Position numbers and translations under genes: made by a program. This document shows positions 17,611 to 27,250 of a stretch of 30,433 nucleotides of DNA, one piece after another. The notes under the pieces are model-generated. The model ran no database searches and was not told the origin of the DNA. It saw nothing but the letters and a program-made list of their open reading frames with translations. The number at the start of each line of letters is the position of its first letter. Within the stretch, counting starts at the first letter, position 1. The DNA is from Nemertoderma westbladi (lineage: Eukaryota > Xenacoelomorpha > Nemertodermatida > Nemertodermatidae), in assembly GCA_032718475.1 (NCBI GenBank), contig JAUCBJ010004685.1:1-30433 (forward strand). Reading direction: 5' to 3'.

Positions 17611-18961
17611 AGACCTGTATAATATCTGAATATATGTAGAGTAGGCCTAATTATCTAATTTCTATATACTTTATATATCGCTGACTAAGGGTACTTTGCC
17701 AGATGTGCTTGTGTTTGGGTTATAATAATGCTGATATGTGCAATTGATTTTATTATTGTTCTGGCGACATGAATAACATAACCAAGGACTACTGAAGGGG
17801 TAGTTATACTGCAGTACTGATACTGAACATATGTTACTGACGGAACATAACATAACACTGTACCGGTAACATAACATTGTCTGCTTGTTGCCTTTACTGC
17901 TTTAGCTAATAATTACCGTAGGCGGTAGGCTCAACAGATTAAAGTACCGGTACAAACTGACAAAGCAGCAAAGTACAAAAGCTGAAAAGTAGGCCTACAG
18001 AAGTAACCTACTCAGCTTCAGCTACCTGCTGATCAGGCCTGCAGGCTACAGGTGCACAGACAGGTCTATGCTGCTATGCCTTCCTGCCTTCGCTTAGTCG
18101 CTTCAGTCAGTCAAAGCGCAAAAAAGCACAAAAGTCAAGAAAAGCACAAAAAAGCAAACTGCATTTTACTGTTTTTTGCAAATAGAGCGTCAGAAATATG
18201 AAATATGTCAAACAAAATGTCCTAGTCCTACCTCCTACAGTCCTACCTACTAGGTGTCAGACTGTCAGACTGTCTGTCTGACTGTACTACAGTACTAACT
18301 GTACATGTACTGCCTGACTACCGCTACCGGCCAGCCGGCTGACTGGTACCGTACTGTTAACTGGCTGACTGGTTAACGTTTAACTCAAACTCCTTATGTA
18401 TGATGTATGACTCGTCTGCTCGTTCTCTAATTTAATTTCACTCCATTCCAGCATTCTCTCTTTAAACACAGCCTGCCTGACAGCCAACTACTTTCTGAAT
18501 TTGAAAGTAAGCCTCTACTGCTGTACTGTACTTTTCGAAATAGCAGAGCAGAATAGGCCCTCTACAGTTGAATTTGTTGTTCTGGAGCTGGCAGGCTGGT
18601 GTTGTAGTCTGTAGTGTGAGTGTGGCGCATTAAAATCTAACTGCGTGCCGGCGCCTTCTGCCCAGCTTCTGCCTGTCTGCGGCGTGATCTTTGTAAGTAG
18701 GCCTATCTGCCTATTCCAGTCAGGACCACTGCCTCGCGCTCGCACCTCGCTGCAACATTGCTCGCAGGCAACAGCCCAAGCAGTACTGCAGTAGGGAACA
18801 TACACTTACATAAGCTCCAAACTGCCAAAAGTGGGTTCTTATTTAAGGAAAATGGCTCTTATTTAATATCAGTATATTGCAGTATTGCTAATTGTTGGGT
18901 TAAGGACAATGGTTGCACTGCACTCTATAAATCCAAAATCCTGTAGTATAGGCCTAGAATA
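17611..18961. other. intergenic spacer rich in short palindromes
   Basis: No gene is recognised on either strand. Contains TAGGCCTA at 17642, 17990, 18698 and 18949, TACCGGTA at 17861 and 17945, and CAGACTGT/CTGTACTGTA low-complexity stretches. The short open frames here show no protein-like composition. Confidence 0.5.
18117..18160. repeat. A-rich block, left arm of a distant inverted repeat
   Basis: Contains AAAGCACAAAAGTC and GAAAAGCACAAAAAAGC. The reverse complement of 19219-19265 shows the same words (GCACAAAAA, GTTCAGAAAAGCACAAAAAA), so the two blocks are inverted relative to each other 1.1 kb apart. Confidence 0.45.
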
Positions 18962-18988
18962 TCGTATCACAATGAAGTTGTGATACGA
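18962..18988. other. perfect 11-bp-stem hairpin
   Basis: TCGTATCACAA (18962-18972), loop TGAAG, then TTGTGATACGA (18978-18988). The next bases repeat CAATGAAGTTGT once more. No protein or RNA gene is attached to it. Confidence 0.65.
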
Positions 18989-19218
18989 CAATGAAGTTGT
19001 TAGCACTGGCTTACTGGCATTCTTTTCTTACATCATACAGTACAGTCATACTGTCATACAGTCCTACGGTAGCATAGCTCTGTTATGGAAGGTTCAAAGG
19101 TATGCGATATATTCAAAAGAACAGCCCATCACCTTACATCATGTGATATTGCTTCTATCATCTGTCTATTACAAGCTCGATAGCAGCTACCTGTTATCTT
19201 TTTCTTTGCCTTATTTTT

Positions 19219-19265
19219 ACCTTTTTTGTGCTTTTCTGAACTTTTTTTGCTTTTTTTTGTGCTTT
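19219..19265. repeat. T-rich block, right arm of a distant inverted repeat
   Basis: Inverted counterpart of 18117-18160 (CTTTTTTGTGCTTTTCTGAAC and related). Its translation on the minus strand is merely lysine-rich. Confidence 0.45.
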
Positions 19266-20115
19266 TTGTAGTACCGGTATTTAGTAGTACTGGTACCCTT
19301 ATTAATAGTATAGGCCTATGTAGTACCGGTATTACTTTAACTTTATACATTGGCCCTTTCTTCCTCTTGAATTGTTGATATCAGGATATAATTTGCGTTA
19401 ATTGTTGATCTGCAATCAATCGTACCAAGTGCCAACTACTGGTCAACTCTACCTACACGCAACTTGGGAATATTGATATTTCCGGGAAACAAAAATCCAA
19501 TCATTTACCGTTCCCAAACGCAATAGGGTATTCATCTCTATTGTTTTATATTATCTTAATAATATGAAAGTAATATATCACAGTATCGTGCTGTGGTGCA
19601 GTGCAGTCTATGTGTATGGTATTGCTGTATTGGTACATCTATTACTGCTACAAGCAGCGCGTAATTTAGTAACTCCAGGAGGTATCCGTATATTTCGTTT
19701 ATAATTTGTTTTAAACGGAGTGTATTGTTCCAAAAAGTTACACGCAGAAACCATAACCATCAGACCATTGGCAGTGTGTTAACTTAACATACACACGCTG
19801 CCACAGTTGTCGTTATATTGTGTGTGACAAATCATAAATCTATACCCAGTACAGCAGTATAGATTGTATTATTATTATATACAGTATACACACAACAAAA
19901 ATTTAAATATATACCGGAAACTAAAAGTCTACTTTCAGATGTTTGATTGCTAACTGTTGCTAACAAACATAACATGAAAAAGGTGTACTCCTTTTTTATG
20001 CACAATTGTACATTGACGCACATTCGACCTTCACTCATTGAATGGAGTAGATTAATTATATACCGGTACGGGAACGACCAGACCACGAATCGTTACCAAA
20101 ACCAATCATTCATGG

Positions 20116-20129
20116 GTTACCATGGTTAC
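20116..20129. promoter_or_regulatory. X-box-like palindromic motif upstream of the CHTOP-like gene
   Basis: GTTACCATGGTTAC matches the RFX consensus except for one position in the second half. About 590 bp upstream of the start codon, in a short CpG-containing stretch. Confidence 0.35.
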
Positions 20130-20590
20130 TCACGTCGGATTTCGAATCGCGAAGGACGAAACTTGAAGGACTGGAGGATGTTACATCTACCTATATTAAT
20201 TGAGAGTGATTGGTTCCCCATAGCAACTCTTCTTATAACAAGATTAGTTGCTGTGTGGGTTGAGTATGTTTATTATAATATTTTAGGGCGTGAATAACCT
20301 GGTATTGGATACCGGATTGGTAAATATCGAACCACAGTTATCCTGGTTCAGGTATTAATAAATAAACGGAAGAGGATAATAATTCCTTTTACATCACAGT
20401 TGCCTGAATCCAACCTAATCGCTGTTTCCAATCACCGCATATAACATCTGGTGTTATATATTCAACAAGTCTTTCGATATTCAGGTGTTCATTAAACAAA
20501 CCCTCAATATATTCCCGCAAACAAATAAACTGATAAAAAACGCTTACTAACTCGTACTAATATAAGAACATTGTCGACAACACAAGTATA

Positions 20591-20605
20591 CCTTTTCTTT
20601 CTCAG
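20591..20605 (+). promoter_or_regulatory. probable 3' splice acceptor in the CHTOP-like 5' leader
   Basis: CCTTTTCTTTCTCAG is an excellent pyrimidine tract plus AG, 102 bp before the start codon. It suggests an intron in the 5' untranslated region, with the coding exon starting at about 20606. Confidence 0.5.
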
Positions 20606-20706
20606 ACGTTTAAAGATTTCCCGAATATCTCTCATTTAAAAATTCAGTTATTTTCGATTCGATTCAGTTACTAGTCATCATTTTATACAGTTGGTAATAT
20701 ATTAAT

Positions 20707-21417
20707 ATGGCATCTCAGACACCTAAAGTTTCCCTAAAGAGCACCACCAAGCAGACCTTACACGATCGGTTCACTAAGATCCAGCAGGAGGTAGCTGCAG
20801 CTGGTCCGGTTGTGCGACCCAACCTACGTGGTTTATCGTTGGCGACAGCGCGGAATCGTAAGCTCGCGTTGCAGATGGAGAACCGGCCGTCGGTGCAGGC
20901 CGCCCTGCGGTACCCTGGGCGTCGACGGGGCGCTGGGGGTGTGACGATGGGGCAACCGAGGGCGGTCTCCTCGGTGAAGCAGCGGTTGGGTTACACCGGT
21001 GGGTTCCGTAGCGGGTTAAAGGGGCGGCTGGGTACCCGAGGGGTTGGCGGGGGGCTCAGGGGCGGCGGGGGGCTCAGAGGCGGCGGGGGGCTTAGAGGGG
21101 GCGGCGGGTACCGGGGTGTGGCGGGGCGCGGGCGTTTAGTTCGGGGCGCCTCCTACCGGGGGGTCAGCGCATCCAGGTACGTCGGGGTGTCTCCGTTGAA
21201 CCGGTTCGGTGGCGCGCGCCGTGGGTACCCGGCCGGTAGGGGCGCCTGGAGGGGCTCGTTGAGGGGCACCCGGGGGTTCAGTAGGGGTGGTAGGTGGGGC
21301 CGCAGGGCCAGTGGGGGGCGTGGCGGCGTCACACGGGCTGCGTCCGTCTCCAAGGACAACCTCGATAAACAACTCGACGCCTACATGAAACACACCGACT
21401 CCATGGATACGCAATAA
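20707..21417 (+). CDS. CHTOP: CHTOP/FOP homologue (chromatin target of PRMT1), complete, no intron in the coding sequence
   Basis: A 236-residue protein. CHTOP is a nuclear RNA-binding protein of the TREX mRNA-export machinery and a substrate and partner of the arginine methyltransferase PRMT1. Family landmarks are seen in order. PKVSLKSTTKQTLHDRFTKI is at residues 6-25 (vertebrates: PKVVLKSTTKMSLNERF). LATARNRKLALQMENRPS is near 45-62, SSVKQRLG at 88-95, and a Gly-Arg-rich RGG region at about 101-210. DNLDKQLDAYMKHTD is at the C terminus. Vertebrate CHTOP has two LDxYM copies and this has one, consistent with a slightly shorter protein (human ~248). The RGG part includes three 18-bp repeats coding GLRGGG (21049-21105). 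It is GC-rich against AT-rich surroundings. The stop overlaps an AATAAA at 21413-21418. Start: first ATG after the leader, matching the conserved N terminus. Confidence 0.95.
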   Translation: MASQTPKVSLKSTTKQTLHDRFTKIQQEVAAAGPVVRPNLRGLSLATARNRKLALQMENRPSVQAALRYPGRRRGAGGVTMGQPRAVSSVKQRLGYTGGFRSGLKGRLGTRGVGGGLRGGGGLRGGGGLRGGGGYRGVAGRGRLVRGASYRGVSASRYVGVSPLNRFGGARRGYPAGRGAWRGSLRGTRGFSRGGRWGRRASGGRGGVTRAASVSKDNLDKQLDAYMKHTDSMDTQ

Positions 21418-21774
21418 ACGCAATACTAATTTAACTCGTTCGGGACTCGTTACGCTCTTTACCGCGTCGGTTGACACCAAGACTACACTGAACCAGCTGA
21501 CGGATTGAGGACCAAGGTCGCGATTTATTTAAAACTTCCCGCTTTGTTTTTCATTTATTACAGTAACTATTCTACCGGTATTGGTTAGTATATATATTCG
21601 GGTGTATACTTTTTTAAGCGTTTATTGTATATATTCATAGAAATACTTCTGTTGTAGATTGAGTTCTAAATTGATATTGTGTTATGTTATCGGATGTTGG
21701 TTTGGCTCACCTCGGGTGGGTTTATTACGAAGCAATCCATAAAAATATGAAAATATATTTTATAAAATTATAAA

Positions 21775-21780
21775 AATAAA
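21775..21780 (+). terminator. candidate polyadenylation signal of the CHTOP-like gene
   Basis: AATAAA about 360 bp after the stop codon in an AT-rich stretch. It is the first canonical hexamer after the one overlapping the stop codon. Confidence 0.4.
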
Positions 21781-21834
21781 CACCTAAAAAATTAATATTT
21801 ATTTTATATTTTTAAATTATTTTTTTGTATCGCG

Positions 21835-22030
21835 AATTCCATCTCGGTGAAGCTCGATGTTAAAATATCAATTAAGATAAAGGAACAGGTTACAGTTGCA
21901 CAATATTTCAACCAAAACAGTAAACCAAAGTCAGTAGAACACATTACAGTTTTATTTTTGAGAGTAATCATCTTCTATTTGCTTCGATTTTCCCCTGGAG
22001 TGGTATGAATTTTGATTGCGTCGGAAGTCC
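21835..22030 (+). repeat. dispersed interspersed repeat family, copy 2
   Basis: Same order of blocks as 7325-7520: GCGAATT, GATGTTAAAAT, AAAGGAACAGGTTACAG, AACCAAAACAGTAAACC, GAGAGTAATCATCTTCTATTT, then CCCCTGGAGTGGTATGAATT and GATTGCGTC. Confidence 0.75.
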
Positions 22031-22744
22031 CCCCTAACTGCACTCGGGAAACAACTTTACTTTGTGCCGTAACGCTAAAGTCATATTTTATCAACAATGG
22101 CGTATTTAGTAATACTTATTTTTCTACAAGCTGAATCTAAGAAAATTATCACTGTTTGGGCCGGAACGATTACCCCTAAATACATTTAAATCTCGTTTAA
22201 TAAAAAATAAAAGGAAAGTGGAAAGTAGTAAGTTGTACCATTGGGCAGCCGAGGTGAGCCATAGGTTGTCATAAAGCTGTCATTCGTTACTGCATGTTGT
22301 TTATTTTTGTGAGCCTGTCACCTAAACTCAAGATTACTGTTACAATATAAATTTTGTTCTGTTGAGATTATTAACTATTATTGTACCTCACATTACATTG
22401 TACAATATTACTTAAGTTACTCCGACGTGAGGATTTGTTATGTCTACCTTCAGAATCGGCGTTTATTTACTTTCTAACGTTATGTTGTGTTGAACTATTT
22501 TGTAACACCGCTGTATACAATTATTATGTTTTGTTTATGAATTAGGCCTATCACAGATTGATTTTGAGGCCAAAATATGTGACGCCCATGTGAAGAATAT
22601 CAATCAGGTTTACAATTTTCTGAATTTCATTGGAATTTTATAAATGTTGAATTTTAAAATCCCCCCTTACTAAAAGTCTTAAAATAAAGTGTTTTAAGAA
22701 TCGCACTTATTTCTACGCTATCTAATTACATATGTACAAATACT
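22031..22744. other. unassigned AT-rich spacer
   Basis: Examined on both strands. One TAGGCCTA at 22543, with no exon, RNA gene or identifiable element. Confidence 0.5.
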
Positions 22745-22800
22745 ATTTCGTTTATTGTTTGGTTAGATTCAGTCCTTGTGTAACCTTATGATTTTTAGAG
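22745..22800 (-). repeat. dispersed repeat family, partial minus-strand copy
   Basis: The reverse complement reads AAGGTTACAC...TCTAACCAAACAATAAACGA, matching the core of the 68-bp units at 4554-4769. It lies just before the 19-bp array. Confidence 0.6.
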
Positions 22801-22862
22801 ATTAGAGAAAAGCTGGTATTCTTCGAATGGGGGTAAACTGCAAAGTGAAGTAAATAGCAGAA

Positions 22863-24488
22863 AGTCTGGTGTACTTCACAAAGTCTGGTGTACTTCACAA
22901 AGTCTGGTGTACTTACACAAAGTCTGGTGTACTTCACAAAGTCTGGTGTACTTCACAAAGTCTGGTGTACTTCACCAAGTCTTTTCTGCTTCACAAAGTC
23001 TGGCGTACTTCACAAAGTCTGGTCTACTTCACAAAGTCTGGTCTACTTCACAAAGTCTGGTGTACTTCACAAAGTCTGGTGTACTTCACAAAGTCTGACG
23101 TACTTCACAAAGTCTGACGTACTTCACAAAGTCTGGTGCACTTCACAAAGTCTGGTCTACTTCACAAAGTCTGGTCTACTTCACAAAGTCTGGCGTACTT
23201 CACAAAGTCTGGTCTACTTCACAAAGTCTGGTCTACTTCACAAAGTCTGGTGTACTTCACAAAGTCTGGGTCTACTTCACAAGTCGGGCAAAGTCTGGTC
23301 TACTTCACAAAGTCTGGTGTACTTCAAAAGGCTGGTGCACTACACAAAGTCTGGTCTACTTCACAAAGTCGGGTCTACTTCACAAAGTCTGGTCTACTTC
23401 ACAAGTCTGGTGTACTTCACAAAGTCTGGTGTACTTCACAAAGTCTGGTCTACTTCACAAAGTCTGGTGTACTTCACAAAGTCTGGTCTACTTCACAAAG
23501 TCGGGTCTACTTCACAAAGTTTGGTGTACTTCACAAAGTCTGGTGTACTTCACAAAGTCTGATCTACTTCACAAAGTCTGGTGTACTTCACAAAGTCTGG
23601 TGTACTTCACAAAGTCTGGTCTACTTCACAAAGTCTGGTCTGCTTCACAAAGTCTGGTGTACTTCACAAAGTCTGGTGTACTTCACAAAGTCTGGTCTAC
23701 TTCACAAAGTCTGGTGTTCTTCACAAAGTCTGGTCTACTTCACAATGTCTGGTGTACTTCACAAAGTCTGGTCTACTTCACAAAGTCTGGTCTACTTCAC
23801 AAAGTCTGGTGTACTTCACAAAGTCTGGTGTACTTCACAAAGTCTGACGTACTTCACAAAGTCTGACGTACTTCACAAAGTCTGGTCTACTTCCCAAAGT
23901 CGGGTCTACTTCACAAAGTCTGGTGTACTTCACAAAGTCTGGTCTACTTCACAAAGTCTGGTGTACTTCACAAAGTCTGGTGCACTTCACAAAGTCTGGT
24001 CTACTTCACAAAGTCGGGTCTACTTCACAAAGTCTGGTCTACTTCACAGTCTGGTGTACTTCACAAAGTCTGGTGTACTTCACAAAGTCTGGTCTACTTC
24101 ACAAAGTCTGGTGTACTTCACAAAGTCTGGTCTACTTCACAAAGTCTGGTCTACTTCACAAAGTCGGGTCTACTTCACAAAGTCTGGTCTACTTCACAGT
24201 CTGGTGTACTTCACAAAGTCTGGTGTACTTCACAAAGTCTGGTGTACTTCACAAAGTCTGGTGTACTTCACAAAGTCTGGTCTACTTCACAAAGTCTGGT
24301 CTGCTTCACAAAGTCTGGTGTACTTCACAAAGTCTGGTGTACTTCACAAAGTCTGGTCTACTTCACAAAGTCTGGTGTACTTCACAAAGTCTGGTGTACT
24401 TCACAAAGTCTGGTGTACTTCACAAAGTCTGGTCTACTTCACAAAGTCTGGTGTACTTCACAAAGTCTGGTGTACTTCACAAAGTCTG
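22863..24488. repeat. 19-bp minisatellite (AGTCTGGTGTACTTCACAA)
   Basis: About 85 head-to-tail units. The main variants are TGGTGTACTTC, TGGTCTACTTC, TGGCGTACTTC and TGACGTACTTC, with occasional short units (lost AAA, or CACAGTCTGG). Variant blocks recur (for example GGTCTACTTCACAGTCTGG at about 24040 and 24187). On the plus strand the unit contains no stop in any phase, and 19 is not a multiple of 3, so all three frames stay open and read a 19-residue peptide repeat. These frames are not evidence for a gene. No promoter, splice signal or unique coding domain adjoins them. Confidence 0.97.
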
Positions 24489-24517
24489 CGTTGCGATCAC
24501 AGGTTTATTACAATATG

Positions 24518-24599
24518 TTATCGTACAATAGGTCAGGGAATTATCACCTCACCATATAACATGTTATACCAATCAGATAATTCCTTTATTGTATGATAA
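24518..24599. other. imperfect inverted repeat with a central palindrome
   Basis: Left arm 24518-24545 (TTATCGTACAATA...GAATTATC) and right arm 24576-24599 (GATAATTCC...ATTGTATGATAA) pair with a small bulge, and the loop contains the perfect palindrome TATAACATGTTATA (24555-24568). It lies 30 bp after the 19-bp array. Looks like a small hairpin (foldback) element or its remnant. Confidence 0.6.
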
Positions 24600-24639
24600 T
24601 ATTTTATAGTTTTAATCTTGTGTATTACTGGGTAAATCA

Positions 24640-24840
24640 ATGTTACTGTTACTGTGCGTTGCAGATAGGATATTCATCCCTTTTCTGTGGAAATTCGACG
24701 CAAATAATAGCTGATTACTCCCAAAAATAAAACTGGAACATGTACTATTGACTTCAGTTTATTGTTTTGGTTAGAATAACGCGCCACTATTTAAGGATTT
24801 AACTTTGAGGCGAGATATTAATTCGCCGAGAAGGTATTTA
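24640..24840 (-). repeat. dispersed interspersed repeat family, copy 3 (inverted)
   Basis: The reverse complement shows GGCGAATTAATATCTCGCC, CAAAGTTAAAT, TTCTAACCAAAACAATAAAC, a diverged CAGTTTTATTTTTGGGAG and TAATCAGCTATTATTTGCGTC. These are the same blocks as at 7325-7520 and 21835-22030, in inverted order. Confidence 0.7.
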
Positions 24841-25982
24841 CGTCGAGTTTCTACCCCTGTCTTTTACGTTGGATATAAGAACCACCGCTCACATTTATTT
24901 CAACTGGTGTTACTGTTTCTATTCCAAACAGTTTTTGTGGCTTTTTTTATATCTTTTTGTAAAACCGTTTATATGGTATTTCAAAGTTTCCTATTAATTA
25001 TAATTTCCAAAATATTAGCGCAAGACATTTGGGTATTAACGATATTCTGCTGACTGACTTTTCTACACGTATTTTTATGGTTAACTCTGCGAATAAGTAA
25101 CACGTTGTACGTCTTACAATTATTTCACGTTTTATTTCTGTTAATTCACATTTCAGTTTGTGATGCATTCACATATTGTTGGAAAAGTACTCTCCAATGT
25201 TTATAAATTTACAGTTTTGTTTGTTTTCGATATAAAATACATTTTTGTTTGTTTTGTTATTGTATGTTTCTAAGTTTTATTTGTCTGTTGGTTGTCTGGC
25301 ATGATTGCGCTACTACAGTTTAAACAATAATGATACTCAAAGTTATTATATCAATGCAATTAAAATAAAGACATGCTAAACCTTTTATTTCTTTACGCAC
25401 ACAGTTTCGGTTTGTAATTGGATCCGTTAGCTGCGGTTGGATAAAGTTTACCTCACCTACCGGTAAGAAACTTGATAGTGTGGGAACCCTAGCCTCGGTT
25501 ATTCTTATTATTCAGTCGAATTTTACGAAATTCATTGTTTTCTCCGAACGGTAATGTAATAATTTGATTCGTGAATTTCGGGGTGCAACGTATATTATCT
25601 AGAGTTTCGCGAAATCAGACTTTTTGGACGGTGGTGTGTTTAGTAATTGTATCGGTCTTCGGATGAGACGTGAGTTAAGTGAATATACTTGTATATTCAA
25701 CATACTTGTAGCCTAGCGTTGAAAGTTGCATTGAACTCGGTGGCGGCTTTCTCACCACGGCATTTATCCTAATAAGAATAGCAGGTTCGTTCCATAGCTC
25801 TGTAGACAAGTACAGTATGCATATGGAACTAACTGTCCTAAAATGGAGCCCTAAGGATCAAACTGGGGAGCATAGGTAGGGAAAGTTAGACATATAGACA
25901 AATTTACTCAAATAATTATTTATATTTTATCACCATGTTTCAATGAATTGATTCTGTTACATGATTGCTTTGGATATTTCGT
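24841..25982. other. intergenic spacer, 3' side of the F-box-like gene
   Basis: No gene recognised. It should contain the 3' untranslated region of the minus-strand gene at 25983. No canonical AATAAA is visible in the first ~150 bp downstream of that stop on the minus strand, only the variant ATAAAT/TATAAA at about 25915-25925. Confidence 0.4.
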
Positions 25983-27181
25983 TTATTTTGGATACTGCTG
26001 TTGACAAACAACAATATTCATTATATGTCTATCACATAATTTGTAATAATCTGTTTTAAGTTCAAATCCCTCATCTACCAATTTTTTTGACCAAATATTG
26101 TGAAGTTTCTTGCTGGTTTCCAACTGTACTTGTCTATCTCTACTCAACGCCAAAGTTACGTTTCTCAGTTGCATCGGTCTTCTTATCGACGATATTATCA
26201 CGTCTAACACCTGCGATATAACAGTTTCATCTGCAACAGTCTTTAAGATCGAGACCGATTTGATATTCTTGCAGATTTCCAACATTTCGGCGATCTCACA
26301 ACCAAGAGATTCCCTTTGACTGCAGTCGATGACAATAGATTCCAGAGTTGATTCGTAAGTTTTAGAAACCCATGCAAGTAACTGATTAACTCCATCATCC
26401 TCGACCATATTGTAGCCAACAACCAGCAACTTAGTCAAACTCGATGGAAAACTTGACAGCAATTTAACAACTCCTTCAAAAGTAGTTATAGCCAATCTCA
26501 ATTCGATCTCAGCTCTCAATCCCTTAGTAATTTGCAAGTGGTTGTTATCTGTTTGAAGGATTCTAACTCCGTCGGAATGCAACGAGAAGCAGAATGATTC
26601 AATGTGCCTCAGTTGAATGTTATTGATTAAAAGTATATCTAATAAACCATTTCGGAGACATTGGTAGTCGATTGATAAGGAAACCAAGGCATGGAGATTG
26701 CTCATTAGGTCACAGAATGTGGTATTGACAGCTAATGGAGTGGTTTCCTCAAACTCAAACAAACCAATTATGTTAAGTTTGCTTATTGTAGAAGAACATG
26801 CACCTATAATTGAGTCGAGTAAGCTCACAGCAATCTCCTCTTCGAGACTTAGATCGTTCAATATTACACATGTTATATGTCTCTGAACAAGAAACAGGTC
26901 GTGTATGCTACTAATTAGTAAAGTGTTGTATCTTTGGCGCTCGGAAATGTTTAGACTTGAATAAGTGATGTTAATGTTGCCATAAATTGCGAATGTTTTT
27001 AGGGTAGACATTTTTAATTTATCACAAATAGCTGTTAATTTTAGAATTTGATCGGAATCATAAAAGACCGCACTTTGATCTAAATCCGAAATCACTGTCC
27101 TGGTTCTAATATGAACCCTTTGAAAATAAGTTCCAAATTTTTCACATACTGCAGTGTTCACTTCTGCTGAGATTTTGTCAC
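25983..27181 (-). CDS. F-box/LRR-like protein, terminal exon (FBXO39-like)
   Basis: A long minus-strand exon of ~399 codons with a stop at 25985-25983. The 5' edge is a splice acceptor, TTACTTTTCAG|GTGAC (AG at 27183-27182), followed by two bases completing a codon and the peptide DKISAEVNTAVCEKFG. So this is not a start; the first in-frame GTG only mimics one. The protein alternates leucine-rich strands and helices. Counting from the Val codon at 27161, KFGTYFQRVHIR (8-19) and MSNLHALVSLSIDYQC (153-168) resemble the post-F-box and central repeats of FBXO39/FBXO33-type proteins, in which an N-terminal F-box recruits SCF ubiquitin ligase and the LRR-like part binds substrate. The F-box itself must be on an upstream exon, not found in the window. 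Exon reality is quite sure; family assignment is moderate. Confidence 0.65.
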
Positions 27182-27250
27182 CTGAAAAGTAATATATAAA
27201 TAGCCAATTTAATTATAATAAAATGTTTTCTGATTTAAGTTATAATAATA

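Larger units (their letters stand above)
19266..20605. other. region upstream of the CHTOP-like gene
   Basis: It should hold the promoter and any 5' noncoding exon. No exon boundary upstream of the 20605 acceptor was fixed. It includes TACCGGTA at 19272, 19324 and 20061 and an X-box-like palindrome at 20116-20129. Confidence 0.35.
21704..22260. repeat. possible MITE-like segment bounded by a 12-bp inverted repeat
   Basis: GGCTCACCTCGG (21704-21715) and CCGAGGTGAGCC (22249-22260) are exact reverse complements, and the similarity extends a few bases outward and inward. No target-site duplication is evident. The interval contains the candidate CHTOP-like polyadenylation signal and a dispersed-repeat copy. 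May be chance. Confidence 0.3.

Noticed and set aside
18515-18805. Cys/Ser-rich minus-strand 96-codon frame
   Set aside because: No recognisable domain, in low-complexity CAGT-rich DNA.
19129-19350. Lysine-rich minus-strand frame
   Set aside because: It is the translation of the T-rich block at 19219-19265.
19947-20297. 116-codon open frame upstream of the CHTOP-like gene
   Set aside because: Composition is unremarkable, no family resemblance or conserved motif, and it overlaps probable promoter sequence.
20707-21417. CHTOP-like ORF as a dead processed pseudogene
   Set aside because: The frame is intact with all family landmarks. A strong leader acceptor precedes it, and no poly(A) tract or flanking duplication is visible.
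22869-24596. Open frames up to 486 codons with a 19-residue Tyr/Phe/Lys/Ser repeat
   Set aside because: A consequence of a 19-bp unit without stops. All three plus frames behave alike, so there is no selection on one frame.
24805-25053. 82-codon hydrophobic frame
   Set aside because: It begins inside a dispersed-repeat copy. Hydrophobicity follows from T-rich DNA.
27161-27161. GTG at 27161 as a start codon of the F-box-like protein
   Set aside because: The frame is open further upstream to a clear splice acceptor, so the codon is an internal valine.
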